Notes: generated from the letters alone by a model not told the origin. 64,000 nucleotides of DNA from Epiperipatus broadwayi (GCA_028023455.1 JAQFVV010012400.1:15185490-15249489), one strand, 5' to 3'. Positions 11,559 through 24,469 are shown, counted from the first letter of the stretch. Translations and numbers: made by a program.

Positions 11559-13075
11559 CTGCATACTATGGAATTTTGTTTTTAATTACATAATGAATAT
11601 TCTTGGCATAATGTTTGTCATTTCATCTTAGGAGGATGGTATCAATTCATGATGTCAATAATAATCCATAATGGCCACAATTTGAAAAAAAATTGCAGAT
11701 ATTTTTTTAAAGATTAGTATAAGCAAATAACTGCTTGTTTATGAAATGATGATTACTAAGTTAAATTATTATATAAAGCTCTCATATGCAGAAGTATAAC
11801 TACTTCCTTTAAGAAAATTTCTCACACGAGCGTAGATATTGCCATTAAAGAAAAACCTTTACAATACATATATATATGAGTGTGTAGAGACATACTTTGT
11901 CAAGCTAAAAGTATATTCATCAATAATAAAACACAAATCACTGAGTATACACCTAAAAAATAAGAATTATGGATTTCATTAGTTATTTAGATGGATCACT
12001 GATAAAAGAAAAGTGGGCTATAATGAGATCAACATGCCCCAAGGTTACATTATTTTCAGAAAAACAAGAAAATTAATTTTAAAAGTATTCTGCTGTTTAC
12101 TGCTTATATTAAACACTACTTTATTTCTGTTTACGACTTCTTTTATTTCAAATCTAACTTGGCAGCAAATGGCTTTTTTACCATTTAAAAAAAAGGGGAG
12201 AGGATGGCATTCCAGTGGTAATATGCAACCAAAAGCAATTAAATGTGAACGTTTATCAATTTTAATTTTCACTTTCGGTAATAAATGTATCTATTTACTA
12301 ATTGAAGTATTTTTTTTTTATTTCTAAGCAAAACACTGTATCTTCAAATTTAAAATAAGCAATTGTTTTTCTGTCATTCATTTTTATTACTATCGGAAAA
12401 AGAAAATTCATTGTTTAAATTAGTTGCTAAAAATAACTTGTTGAATTCCATATTAGAATTTTTTATTAATATAGGATTCAATTAAATGAATCTAAATTAT
12501 AAAAATAACCCTCTATCTCTCGGATTCTCTTTAATATTAATAACGCTGAGTCTAAAAAAGGTTATTTGCAAATAAATGTTGTTAGATATTTAAAGTTATA
12601 TATTGTGTTTTGGAATTATTCCAGTAAGTTGTCAATTGATGGTCTTCTTTGAGCAATACAGATTAAAAAATTATATTCATATATTAACAGTTAATTTAGT
12701 TCTTATAATATACAATAGCAATATCACATAATTTTGTCATATGCTTTCAATAGCACTTATCTTGACTTTTCTGTAGTGCTATTCATTCTAGAGTAAGGTG
12801 AAGGTAACTAACTGCTCTTGGAAGCATTTGAGTAAAAATACAAAAAAGTCTAGTATTATTCTTGGTATTAACATTCTTAGTCAAAAAGTAGAAGACTTAA
12901 AATTTGTCATAAAACTGAGATTTCCAAAACATATAGAAACTAGTCTGGATCAAAATGTAAAAGAATTAGAATTGTCATGAAACTGAGGTTTCCAAAATAT
13001 AGAGAAACTGATCTGGAATAAGATCTATATAAATACATAAGAATTATATTTATAAAGAGCATACTCATTACTTAA
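11559..13075. other. A+T-rich non-coding stretch, no supported gene
   Basis: Overlapping open frames on both strands at 12013-12327 (104 and 75 codons) lack recognisable motifs, and their existence on both strands speaks against coding. A diverged direct repeat is visible at about 12900-13005, where a phrase of the kind gtcat(a/g)aaactgag(a/g)tttcca, followed by gaaact, occurs twice about 70 bp apart. Confidence 0.5.
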
Positions 13076-13230
13076 AATAATATTTATTAGGGGTATAACC
13101 TTAAGACTATGCGCCTGAAAAAAATGACAGTAGGGACCTCTGCAAATCTTGTGTTAAAGATTTGCAGAGGTCCCTACTATCATTTTTTCAGGCGCATAGA
13201 CTTAAGGTTATAGCCTTAATAAATATTACT
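13076..13230. mobile_element. Near-perfect 75-bp-arm hairpin (fold-back MITE)
   Basis: The left arm 13076-13150 and right arm 13157-13230 are reverse complements with about seven differences, around the 6-nt loop gtgtta. The innermost ~35 bp, including gggacctctgcaaatctt, are essentially exact. No coding sequence fits. The size and symmetry are those of a miniature fold-back transposon. The flanks are too A+T-rich to call a target duplication. Confidence 0.8.
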
Positions 13231-16200
13231 ATAAATACATAAGCTAATATGATTTCTAAACCTGGAGGTGGGAGGTAATTTCATAATATTAGCTTGAATG
13301 ATATAAAGGAATAAAAGTTAGTTGGAAATATAAGTGCATTAATTCTAGCTTTGAATCTAGTCTTTAGTGATAAAGGTAAAAGCTAAAAACTGATTTCCAG
13401 TTGTTGATTTAATAGCACTACACCATGTGATGTTCATTGTACAAGTTTATAGTGCATAACTCGAACGTATGATGAAGTTAACTATTTTTACATTTTAAAA
13501 ATTATGGGCAACTAGTTATCAAGAATTCCAAGAAATCTTGCCCAACCCCATTTCTCATATAAAACAATTGGAAAGAAAAGTAATTTTTCCAAATGATATT
13601 ATATAAACTCACAAAGCATATTTACTAAAACTATTCTAAGCATTAATAGATGAGAAAGAAAATAAGCACTGCTCTTCAACACTAGAAAATTGTGCTTTTA
13701 CTACTGAATCTGTTTACTTGAGAGAAATCAGTAAATTGCCTAATTCATTTGAAATAACAATAATTTTAATAATTATGTTAATAAAGAATCTATTTATGAA
13801 AAGATCTGCAGTTTATTTTTCTTCATATTACTTGAGGAAACTATGTGGGTATAGTTTAAGACTTCATTTGTTTATCTATTGTCATCTGTGCTTAACAATA
13901 TATTTAGCCCAGCACCACTACATTCTCTAAATTATGCATTGTCAATATTATCCTCTTTTTTTCTTCATCCAAGTGTTTAACCTTTGATTTCTTTTTGTAA
14001 TCTCATACTACTGAGTCATCTGCAATCTATGTATTGCTTTTATATAAAGAATCTAAGTTTTCAAGTGTCTAAATAAACACTGAACAAATACATTTATTTA
14101 AAACTTTTCAGATACACGGATAAGTTTTCTTTTAATATAAAGTTTATCTGAGGAAAATATTCTGAATGTGATTCTATAATGAATTTCCTTTATTACGTTT
14201 CTATCTGTATTATCTGAAATATTTATAAAAAAATTATTTTCTTCTAATTCATTATTATCAGCTTTTGTTTTATCTCTCTAGTTTTTTTTTTTAAAAACTC
14301 CATTGAAAATTAGTCTTTTTACTATTTACCTTTATTATTATTTTTCCTGTTTTTATTTATAATTCTTACAAGATTCCTAAAGATGTGAAAAGAGCTATCA
14401 TCTTTCTTCCATTGATTATTCATACGAAAAAGATAGAAATAGAATAGTATAGAAGGTATCACTGCCCTTAATGTGCAGCACATGAAGGTGATTGGCATTC
14501 ATACCATCAATATCTTACTGTATTAGTGTTTCTATATGAGGCAAGTAACAATCAATTTGGAAATTGAACACATTTTTTTTAAAGAAAGGTTAATCAAATT
14601 AAAAATACATAGCAATAGATCAAGGCCTTATTCTTTTTATAAGATATTATGTACTAGTTTAAATACATACACAATTAATTATCAGATTTTGACAAGAAAA
14701 GGAATGGAATTGACAACAAATAGCTAATAGTGTAAAAAATAAACTATCATTCTTTATATTAATGCATATAATATTTATCTAAGAAAAGAGGATGAGTATA
14801 TAATCGTTTATGTTGTTAGGAGCAATTCTGTCTATAACAGTTCAAAGGCATCTCTTATTAAAGGATATAAAAACATATAGCAATTATATTCAAATTCCCA
14901 GAATAATCTCTGGCTTATGGCCTTTATCAGTGAAGATCCTGGACTCAATGAGTCTGGTCTTCTTGGATTTATATAACTCTCATGAAACAATAACTATTAT
15001 ATACCTAGGGTGCTCAGTTTGTAATAATTATAGGCTCTTTTCACTTATTTGGCTAAAATTGAAGGTCACAAACCAAAAAAGACTGGCGGGGGGGGGGATA
15101 AAATAATTAACTGAAGTTAGATATAATTGCATTACCATTCAGTATCTACTAATTATTTATTATAAGTATTCATGGCCTTGGTGTAAATTGTTCCTAGTCA
15201 TATATAAGTCAAGAGATGCTGTTAGAAAAATGATTAAATTAATTCTTCATAAATAATCTATTTTATTATTTTAAATTGTTTTTTTACATTCCATGCTTTT
15301 TCTATTAATAAAAAAATCATCAGTTCAATAAAATATTTTATTTAATTCAGTTCTCTCTTTTTTATTTATTCAAATGTTTTTGCTTATGGACAATGTTAAA
15401 TATTAAGACTGCATTAGTCATCAACACTTTCGTTATTCATTATTTCTAAAAGATTTTGATATCTAACTGTGGCTTCTCTCTCTCTCTCTCTCTCTACATT
15501 AGATTATTTGAAATGTTTCAAAAATACCAGAAAGAGGATTGAGAATGACTGTATATTACATTTGAAATATTTATCACATAAATGGGTTCATTCTTTTTCA
15601 ATGCTGCTATCTACTATAAGCATGAATAATCAATAGATTATAAAGTGAACAAAATTGCTCCTGAATAGTATGTATAAGTTTTGGCTAATTCATGTTTTTT
15701 GATATGAAATGTTTAAGAATGTTAACAGATTAAGTGAGAACAAAAAACAAAACAGGGTTTGTTCAAATTATTACTTTGCTAAGCAGAGTTTATTCAATTT
15801 ATTAGTTTCGCTTCTTAAAGATCTTTGATTTATAGATATCAAATTGATTTATATTATCAAACATTGTAAATTATTCTTCAAATGTGAGATAAATTTATTC
15901 TCTCAATGATATACAATTTAATTAAATTTAAACTGAAATATATCAAATAACTTAAAAAAATTTTGAACGCATAGTTTTAATATATTTTCTTTCACGCATA
16001 CACCTTACATAAATGAAGATATTTTAAATTAACAATGTGAACATTCAAGTTTACTTTTAAAAACAATACAGTACAAGATATCACAAAAAATGCGGAGGCA
16101 ATTTGCATTTTTTCCTGATGTTTTGTGATAATTGTTTATGGAAGTAATCAATTATAATAGAAGGAATATGTCTGAAGTAAGGATAAAATAAGACTACTAT

Positions 16201-16341
16201 TAACTCTCTAATTTATGAGTTTTTAGCATGTATCAATGCCACTAATGGACATTATTTTTTTTACAAGTTATCATTTCAATAATTATTACTTAACAATTTA
16301 TTTGTGTATTAAAAAATGTACTTTTTAGCATATTTTTATTA
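13231..16341. other. A+T-rich non-coding stretch, no gene seen
   Basis: Several open frames of 60-100 codons (13718, 14536, 14810 on +) have no family motif and the base composition of their surroundings. A (CT)n microsatellite lies at 15473-15496. Nothing else can be supported. Confidence 0.5.
15473..15496. repeat. (CT)n microsatellite
   Basis: An uninterrupted run of about ten CT units. Confidence 0.95.
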
Positions 16342-17242
16342 CATGAAGGAGGACCCAAAAATAACCGGTATTGTTCTCTGGTAAATGCACCTGTTGTCAT
16401 AAATGTGTTTGCGATTGCATAACTCTTATGGAATCATTTTGCATCAATCTGCCAAATTACATTACAATGTGAAATTGTGCTTCCATGTAGCATATTTTTT
16501 TGTAAAGTGTATTTCGTTTATTTAGCAATTTTTTGTAACGGGTGAAAAGTTGGAATAATGTGAAATTCTGTTTTCTTTTAGAGAACATGTCAGGGAAACA
16601 GTTGCAATGCTTAAAACAGATTACAAGAAAGCTGTTCTGGGGGAAACCCAACTTTATGAATGATTTAATAAAAATTGTCAAAATTCATGATTGTCCCAAA
16701 AAAGTGTAGCGAGTGAAGTCCAATGTCAGGATAATGCTAATATATTTTTGTATTGAAGCAAATGACATTTTTCTCTAAATATTAATTATTAATGAACAGA
16801 CATTTTTTCTACAAGTTCTGAAACATATGTGTGATGTGGTAAAACAAATGTCCCATTTTGCGGCAAAGTCAGAAGTGCAAGCCTAATCATGACAGTTACT
16901 CAGTGAGCAGTCTTGAGTGTGAAACAATTTTTAAATTCAATATAATCCAGCCTATCTATCAGTCATAATCGTTTCATCTCTAACCATGTGAATTATTTTT
17001 ATTCCCTTGAATGAAAAAATGCCTCAATTTTTTTTTTTTACTTAGAAGTAGTGGGAAAAAAAACAATGCAGGCATTAAAGGGCCTCACTTTCCAGATTAT
17101 TTCGAAAAGTGAAAAACACATTTATACTCCTACATTGTATTAATTGGACAGTACTTTGAAGGAGATTAAATTTATAACACTTAAAGATAAGTAAACAATT
17201 TTTTACTATAAAATTCTGGTTATTTTTGGACTCCTCCTCATA
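16342..17242 (+). mobile_element. Mariner-like transposon, internally deleted and decayed, copy 1
   Basis: Inverted ends of about 28 bp share the core (c)ccaaaaataacc: left end from 16342, right end complement from 17242, each next to a TA, the mariner target. Reading + across frameshifts, 16600-16660 gives MLKTDYKKAVL, then a TQLYE motif. This matches the mariner N-terminal helix-turn-helix region, where EML..Y...AL is followed by (V/L)(F/Y)EW. From about 16730 scattered matches to the C-terminal half follow in changing frames: MLIYFCIEANDI, like the family's MLI.FFD..G; and FLFP.MKKCL near 17005. Roughly the middle third is missing, including the first catalytic aspartate region. The copy is inert. 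A related copy begins at 63225. Confidence 0.75.
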
Positions 17243-18104
17243 TAATATAAAAGTATAAAAAATTGTTTATTTTATTTGATATAAATTAAACGTAAATCAT
17301 ACTGCATAATTCCCTTTCAAATTGTTAAACTTTCAAAATTTAAAAAAAGTTAAATATGAATAAAAATATAATTTCTGTTTATAAATGTCAAACATATGAT
17401 ACATATTGAATACCTTGAAAAAAAAAAAGTGACATTTTTTTTTTTACATCAAATTGTAGCAAAAAAAAAAACAAAAACAACGGAAGTGAACAGAATATAG
17501 CTCTACACAAATGAAGAAACCATGAGAAAATTTGTTTTTTTTTCAAAAAAGTATGTCAGACTTTTCTTCCCCTGCCATGTATTAGTCTAAATTAAAATAT
17601 AGAAGTATTGCTTACAAAAAAAAAAAAAAATGTGGGTAAGGAGAACATAAACTGGATTAATAATTTAATTCATTTCTTGTCTTATTTATTTATTATGAAC
17701 AAAAATATTATCATAACTAAATATAAAAAGATCAATATTTATAAATTGTATTCTTATTTAATACACATATACATTTTATAAACAATTCCATTTTCATTTT
17801 TACATCTCACTCACTAATATAAATGAAGTTCTTCAAACAGAGGATGAGGCTCGGGTTGCTTCAGGTATATCTTCACTTTCTTGTGGATATCTGTAGTATT
17901 AATTTTACATTCATTGGAGAGCAAAAATTGAAATTAAAAATATATATCGATTTACTATTTTTTTTAAAAAAAACTGAAGGTATCACTATTGTATAGAAAG
18001 TATAGTACAAATAGACTACCAATGCTGCTGATTGGTTCTCAGGCTCAAGAGTACTTGTAAGAGTACATGTAAGTGACTTCTTTTACTTGATATCAGAAAA
18101 TATA
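17243..18104. other. A+T-rich stretch, no gene seen
   Basis: Long A and T runs (near 17418-17475, 17618-17632). A less A+T-rich scrap at 17820-17890 has a short open frame on the minus strand (HKKVKIYLKQPEPH) that I cannot assign. Confidence 0.45.
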
Positions 18105-19860
18105 TACATATTTTCTACAGATTGAATATCTGGAATTTTGTAAAATGGTACAAAAAAGAATTGATAATAATATAAGACAATATAATTGTGAACTAGCAAG
18201 GAAAACTGTAGAAGAGAATAAAAGTCTCAAGAGTGTAAAACAATATTTTGGTATTGATAGTAAACTTATATCTGCAATAAGAAAAAAAGATGAAATTATT
18301 ATAAAAAGAGAGATGACATTATGAAACAAGTAGAAAAATTCTATCAGGAAATATATAGTATAAAGAACAAATGCCTCCTACAATGATTATATCTTCTGAA
18401 TTGCCCAGGATTTTAAATGAATGAGACATGCAATTAAATTTATGAAGAAGGGAAGAAATCCAGCTAATGATGGAATTATAGTTGATATCTTAAAAGAAAC
18501 AGGAGAAGAAGTAGAAAAAAATTTGGTAAAATTATATACCAAATGTCTAAATGATAAAGATGTTCAAGATGATTGGAAGAATGCAGTAATAATATTAGAA
18601 ATTACAGACCTGCCAGTCTTTTATCAGTTTTATACAAAATTTTTATCAAGATAATTACAACTTGTCTACAGAGAACTTTGGATTTCAACTAACCAAAAGA
18701 ACAAGCTGGATTTAAAAGTGGTTTTAGTACAGTGGATCATAACTAAATATTGAAAGAAGTTATAGGAAGAACCGATAAATATAAGCTGCCATTATGCTCT
18801 TGGATTTGTAGCTTATGTGAAGACATTTGATTCTATAAGCATTTCTTCAGAAATTAAAGCATTGGATCATCAAGATATAGACCCAGGATGTTGTCATATT
18901 CTGAAGAGTATTTATAAAAATGCAACAACAACAATTAGATTACAAAATGAGACTAGCAAGGTTAACATTGAGAAGAATGTAAGACAGGGTGATTCCATAT
19001 ATCCAAAACTTATTTCAGCATTGCTGCAAGAAATATTTTGTAGGTTAAAATGGGAATCTAAAGTAATAAAAGTAAATGGAGATTATTTAAGTAATTTAAA
19101 TTTTGTAGATAATGTGATTGTTTTTTGCAAATAATGCTTCAGAACTTCAAGAAATGTTGCAGGACTTATCAGATGAAAATAAGAAAGCGGGTTTAAAGAT
19201 AAATGTTAAAAAGAGTAAAATAATGTTCAATGGATTTTCTCAAAAGATGAAAATAAAGATTAATAATGATGAATTAGAAGAAGTTAGCAACTACAAATAT
19301 CATGATAAGATTACTACTACAGATGGAAACATAATAGAATAAAATTAATCATAGAATTAAACTTGGTTGGAGTGCTTTTTGTAGAAATAACTTAATATTA
19401 AAAGGAAATATGCCTATGTGTTTGAAAAAAAAAAGGTTTTTAATCAATGTGTTTTACCAGTACTTACTTATGGATCTGAGTCTTGGACACTTAATAGAAA
19501 AGCAATATAGATACTTCAGACCATTCAAAGAAGTATGGAGAGATGCATATTAGGAGTAATAAGAAGAGATCAAAAATGCAATATATGGATAAGAGAAATA
19601 ACAGATGTTATTGAAATAATTAAAAAACTGAAGTGGAGTTGGACTACACATATTGCTATAAGAGCCGGTAATAGATGGACAGTTGAAATCTTAAGCTGGA
19701 TTCTAAAAGATTGTAAAAGATAAAGAAAGAGACCACTTACAAAATGGATGAATGAAATAAGAAAGTTTGCAGGGGTAATGTGGAGAAGAAAGGCTAGAGA
19801 TTGAAGAAAATGGATTAAACTTAGGGAGATCTTCATCCTGCAGTGTATTGATAATGATTG
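18105..19860 (+). pseudogene. LINE family A (RTE-like endonuclease/reverse transcriptase), 5'-truncated and broken
   Basis: Successive frames on the + strand translate into one non-LTR retrotransposon ORF2 from the linker to the C-terminus: KSLKSVKQYFGIDSKLISA (18220-18280, linker after the endonuclease); KGRNPANDGIIVDILKE (18450-18500, reverse transcriptase fingers, family GKAPG.DGI...LK); EQAGFKSGFSTVDH (18699-18740, core QAGFR.G..T.DH); NVRQGDSIYPKL (18975-19010, RQGD..SPKLF); LNFVDNVIVFCK (19095-19134, the catalytic F/Y-ADD site, here mutated to FVDN); then the KKAGLKINVKKSKIMF thumb region and C-terminal TDVIEIIKKLKWSWTTHIA (19600-19660). The cDNA end carries attgatgataatgattg repeats (19845-19870), the kind of short tail typical of RTE elements. 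The endonuclease is missing. Many stops and frameshifts. It is the same family as 41935-44760. I place the clade as RTE-like by resemblance only. Confidence 0.88.
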
Positions 19861-19870
19861 ATGATAATGA

Positions 19871-21684
19871 TTTATATATTTATGATTATTTTTGCAAAAT
19901 ATTTATTATAAATATTCATGATTACATTCAAATTTTAATTGAAAATCTTTGTTTTTATGAAGATAGATCAAGGGAATAATGGTAAAAGAGACAGAAAATG
20001 ATTGCTGAAAAAGCAATGCTTCCAAAATCACTACAGCAAGATTTTTTTTTTCACCATTTTTTAATAATTATAAGTGAACTTTTAAATTTTAAAACAGAAT
20101 TTCATTGCTTTATAATATGTTTGCAATAGTTCTTTCAGTTTTTAAAAACAGATTTAAAATATTTTTTTTCATTCAATAAATATTTTCATTATAATATGGC
20201 AATCATCCAATAAGCAAAAATATATTGTTCTGATTACATATTTCAGTTAGTTTATTTTTTCTGAGTTTGCAAAATTTAAATATTACTTTTTAAAATGGTT
20301 TTGTTTATAAACTTATATTTCTAATCAAAAAAGTAAAAGTTATGGAAATACAATATAAAATAATACTTTAATGGTTAAAATAAAATATTGTAAATACAGT
20401 CTAAATGGCTGCTAAGGGCTTTCAAAAACCATGGAATGTAAAAAAAATATTCAGGAACAATTTTTAATAATGGTAGGCTACAAATTGAATCATTGCCATT
20501 AAGCTAATAACACCATTAAATGAATAAAATTTTATTTCAGTTATATACAAAAATAATGTATTATTATCATTATATACATTAAGTATGTAATAGCATTATA
20601 TCTATGAAAATAGCACTACTTTTATAAATAAGGATTGCTTATATTAATATATATATATTAATATTAATGTAATGCCATCATTGTGAAATATATATATATA
20701 TATTACATTATAAAAGAGCATCCCTTACATATATCATGTATCACATATAAAGTTAACATTTTGTTGATAATCTTTGATTAAAATATAATAAGTATTGTTT
20801 GTTATATTGCCAGTGAACAATACAAAAGTTTTCAACACATGTACATATATTGTATATACATAACAGACACATTTTATATGTAAAGTATATACTTATAAAT
20901 TAAGATTATAATATAATATTTTTAAAAAATTAATAATGTAGTTATTAATAATAAATTGAGAAAACACATTTAGATAATATATTTACAATACTGTATTTCA
21001 AATTTGCATATATTTATTCATCTGCACAATAAAGTGGTTTCTTTCTTTTTTATAACCTAAAAAAGATTGCACTGTCAGTGAAATTACCATAATCATAGTT
21101 CTCACCAAAAGTGCACTCAGCTTAAAGTTATAAAGAAGAAAAAAAATCATGACAATATGCAGACAAAGAAACATATGCAGAATTGAATTACAAATACAAA
21201 TTAAGAAGAAAAAATCAATATTATGCTATTATATGTTCAATTGTTTACATTCATTAAAAAATAAGAATAAAATTTACTTCTTTACTATTTTTTTAATAAA
21301 ATCAACAACAAAGTATTAGATTAATCATTGATGTATCAAAAGAATCTTTAGTTTTAAAAGCTCTTAAAATTTCTGGGGCACATGTTATATTTGCAGAAAG
21401 AGAAGTTGATGGAGCTTCATTTTATCATGACACCTTAAAAATGTTGCAAAGATATGACATGTATTGTATATAGTATAACTTTTAGAAACAAAAAAGAAAA
21501 AGAAAAAATTCCATACACATGCTTACAAGTTTGGTACTGAACTGTATTTAAATCACAAAGAAAACAATTAAATAAATTCAAATTAAACTTTTGAGAACAT
21601 GATGAGAAAAAAATGGCTGCCACCACACTGAGATTCATAAAATTTAATAAATTTGTAAATTTCAATGTTTTTATTATTTGTTTG
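19871..21684. other. A+T-rich non-coding stretch, no gene seen
   Basis: A+T-rich DNA with (AT)n-rich patches at 20647-20705 and no open frame with family motifs. Confidence 0.5.
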
Positions 21685-21907
21685 TTTTAAATTGTGTGCT
21701 TTATACAAAAAAATGAAGCTTAGTATTATTAGAAAAGAATTATACAGCTGAGCACTTTCAGAGAACTTAAGTCTTCATATTCATAGCCTGTTTTGGAAGA
21801 GTCAGCTTACATTAAGATTTTAAGTGAAGTTTAGTGGTAATTTATGCAAAATTCTTTCCTAATAATACTAAGCTTCATTTTTTTGCATAAAGGACAATTT
21901 AAACTTA
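21685..21907. repeat. Fold-back element with ~55-bp arms
   Basis: The segment 21700-21742 (core aatgaagcttagtattatta) is the reverse complement of 21850-21892 with two differences; the pairing continues outward, less perfectly, to 21685 and 21907. The ~107-bp loop holds nothing recognisable. It fits a decayed MITE. Confidence 0.75.
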
Positions 21908-22080
21908 CAACTCAAAGATAAAGTAAAAAACAAGGATTTTATATGTTTGTTTATATATATATTTGGAGAGTGCATATGATTTAAAAAACATTAATATTCT
22001 TTCTATTTAACTAATAATAAAGCTGATATTCTTTCAGACATTGTATGTAATTATAATTACTAAAAAATGGTGCTTGCAAC

Positions 22081-23115
22081 ACATATTACACTTGCAGTGG
22101 CTTTTCACATTTGTATCAATCCACTGACAACTTTCTAATCTTTTGATCCGATCAAAATAACATGTACACTTGGATTTTTTGGTACTTATGTATCAGATCT
22201 GAAAATATTACATTTGCAGTGCCTTTTCACATTTGTATCAATCCACTGACAACTTTCTAATCTTTTGATCTGATTAAAATAATGTGTACACTTGAATCTT
22301 CTACAAACTTAAAATGATAAATTTGTTAAAACCAGACCACATGTACATATTTTTTAGACAGATTTACAAAGTTATCAACAGCCTGAATATATATGTGAAA
22401 AGGCACTGCATATTTAATATGTGTTGCAGGCCTAATACTAAAACAATTACTAAATTACAAAAGTACTGTAAAATATTACCCCAAAACCTTAAAATATACA
22501 CATATAGTACTCACTGTGTAATAAATAAAAATATGATGCAGAATATCAATTTTTAATAGTACTAAAAATATGAATTTCAAAAAAATCAACCTTAAAAAAT
22601 AAATTATATAATTCTTAAATGTTATTTTAAGTATGGACAAAACAGTTACCAAATAACAAAAATGTTAGTCTAAAATATTGTCAAAAAACTGTAAAATCCC
22701 CATCCCCCAATGAACATTTACTTAATAGGTGTTTGTGCAATCAAAAAAAATTGATCTTAAAAAGTAAATTATGCAATACTAAAAATATGAATTTGACCAA
22801 AAAAATAAAATCTTAAAAAGTACATTTTTAACAACAGTAAAAATATTGATTTGCTGTACAAAAAATATGTAATCAATGACATGTACCCAATTCTCAAATG
22901 TTAATTTAAATATGGACAAAACAAACACTAAATTACAAAAATTGTTTAAAATATTATCAAAAAACCAGAAAATATTCACATATGATACCACGAATTGTTG
23001 CAATGAAACAATGAATTTGTCTGTTCTACTTTATTTTAAGTGGATCAATTTTTTTGTGCCAACATGGACACTTGAACTACCCCCTCCACCAAATGAACAT
23101 GTGATTGTGCAGTAT
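22081..23115. repeat. Degenerate tandem and inverted repeat cluster
   Basis: The segment 22081-22172 (containing cttttcacatttgtatcaat) is repeated directly at 22204-22296, a period near 122 bp with few changes. A short inverted echo of its first part lies at 22392-22432. Downstream, a phrase of the type tatggacaaaaca...ctaaattacaaaa...aaaatattatc recurs near 22440, 22632 and 22912, and a ccaa(a)tgaacat...gtgcaatc phrase near 22708 and 23090. This shows older units of about 240-280 bp. There is no coding content. Confidence 0.65.
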
Positions 23116-23257
23116 TTCGCCTGAATGGGATTCCATCACCCTGGGGAAAAAAGTAATAAGTAAATGTATTTTTAAAAAAGAAAAAAAAAAGAAAAGAAAT
23201 ATGGTAAAATAAATTGGAACACTATTATCAATTGTTCATTCTGGCAGCGATATTTTT

Positions 23258-23500
23258 TTTGATTTCATTCAGTACGGAAATGAACACATTATCATAATAA
23301 CTTCAGTCAGAGTTGCTATTGTCCTATCATTAATTCTAATGATAATGTAAAGAAAATCAAACGAATCAACAAAAATGCATTTCATTCAGTACACAAATGA
23401 ACACATTGTCATATAGCTTCGATCAGAGCTGCAACTGTTTTATTAATTCTAATGATAATGTAAAGAAAATAAAAATAAAAACTATGTATACTTTACTCAC
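23258..23500. repeat. Two-copy tandem duplication, ~120-bp unit
   Basis: The phrase ttcattcagtac(g/a)(g/c)aaatgaacaca with the following attaattctaatgataatg occurs at about 23263 and again at 23382, in the same order and spacing. The copies are diverged by substitutions and small gaps. Confidence 0.75.
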
Positions 23501-24005
23501 TTAAAATCAAACAAATCAAGCAAAAATGCAATTTGAATCTTGAAGTAAAACTATGGAATGCAATTGAAATCTGGCCAATAACTAACCTTGGATTAAAACT
23601 ACAATAAAAGCGTTTGGCAGAATGAAATCTGGACAATAACCTAGACTGTCAATATATATATAAACACATTTTGATACGAGATCGGATTTACAAAAAAAAA
23701 AAATGTTTTGATACATTAGATAATTATTGCAGGGTTTATTTGACATGATCACAAGGTTAAACATTTATTGTAGATGTGAAAAGACCTACCATCTCCTGTA
23801 AGTTGTAGGTCTCATACATAAGTACCAAAAAAATAATTTAGTTCCTTATTCTTACACAATTTAGTTACTTTTATTTTTCAAAAATGTTAGTTTAATTACA
23901 CAAAGTGGATATTAATATGCACTACTATGTATATTATTAAGTTTAAAAGTTAATTATTGTAAAAACTATAGTATATTTTCATCATTTAAAATAAGACTGT
24001 TATAA

Positions 24006-24050
<45 letters not shown>

Positions 24051-24051
24051 T
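24006..24051. repeat. (AAT)n microsatellite
   Basis: About fifteen uninterrupted AAT units. Confidence 0.95.
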
Positions 24052-24348
24052 TCATAACCACTAGATAATAAACACAAAAAAAATAAATTATTTCTACAAT
24101 AAAGAAATGAAAATTGATAAATATGCAAAACACATAAATTTTATAAATGGAATAATATTGTTAAAAAAAAAGTTTTCAGCTCAAATGTTTAACTCAGATT
24201 TGTGCATATTGCAGGAAAAAAAAACAATTAAAATAGCAAGAGACATAAATTAAGGGTGGCACCTACACATTATATGCAAATTGCCATTATTGTGCACTAT
24301 TCAAATAATTAATACTTTACACATAATTTCACACAATATGTTAAGTTT

Positions 24349-24456
24349 TTGTCAAGCATTGGTGGTCGAGAGGTCAGCGACGTCTGCTTTATAAGCGGTT
24401 GTCCCGTGTTGGCGGGTTCGCTTCCCGGCTGATGCTATGACACAAGTGAGAAAAAA
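24349..24456 (+). mobile_element. Serine-tRNA-like SINE, full copy with target duplication
   Basis: The body runs from ttgtcaagcattggtgg to an A-tail at 24451-24457. It keeps tRNA features: a degenerate box A (gtggtcgagagg), an anticodon-arm-like ctgctttataagcgg, a long variable arm typical of serine/leucine tRNAs, a good box B (gcgggttcgcttcccgg), and acceptor-like ends (gtcaagcat pairing with atgctatgac). An 11-bp direct repeat atgttaagttt flanks it (24338-24348, 24457-24467). Related copies are at 47131-47230 and 62414-62506. I see a short, nearly pure tRNA-derived SINE moved by some LINE. The A-tail, the flanking duplication and several copies argue against a working tRNA gene. Confidence 0.85.
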
Positions 24457-24469
24457 ATGTTAAGTTTAT

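Noticed and set aside
12013-12327. 104-codon + frame and 75-codon - frame as a small host gene
   Set aside because: Mutually antisense frames with low-complexity composition and no motif, splice or promoter context.
19570-19836. 88-codon minus-strand frame
   Set aside because: Antisense shadow of the LINE A C-terminus on the + strand.
22081-23115. CRISPR-like array
   Set aside because: The repeats are long, diverged and irregularly spaced, and the DNA is eukaryotic; these are ordinary tandem duplications.
24349-24456. Functional tRNA-Ser gene
   Set aside because: It has an A-tail, a flanking duplication and several diverged copies, which indicates a SINE.
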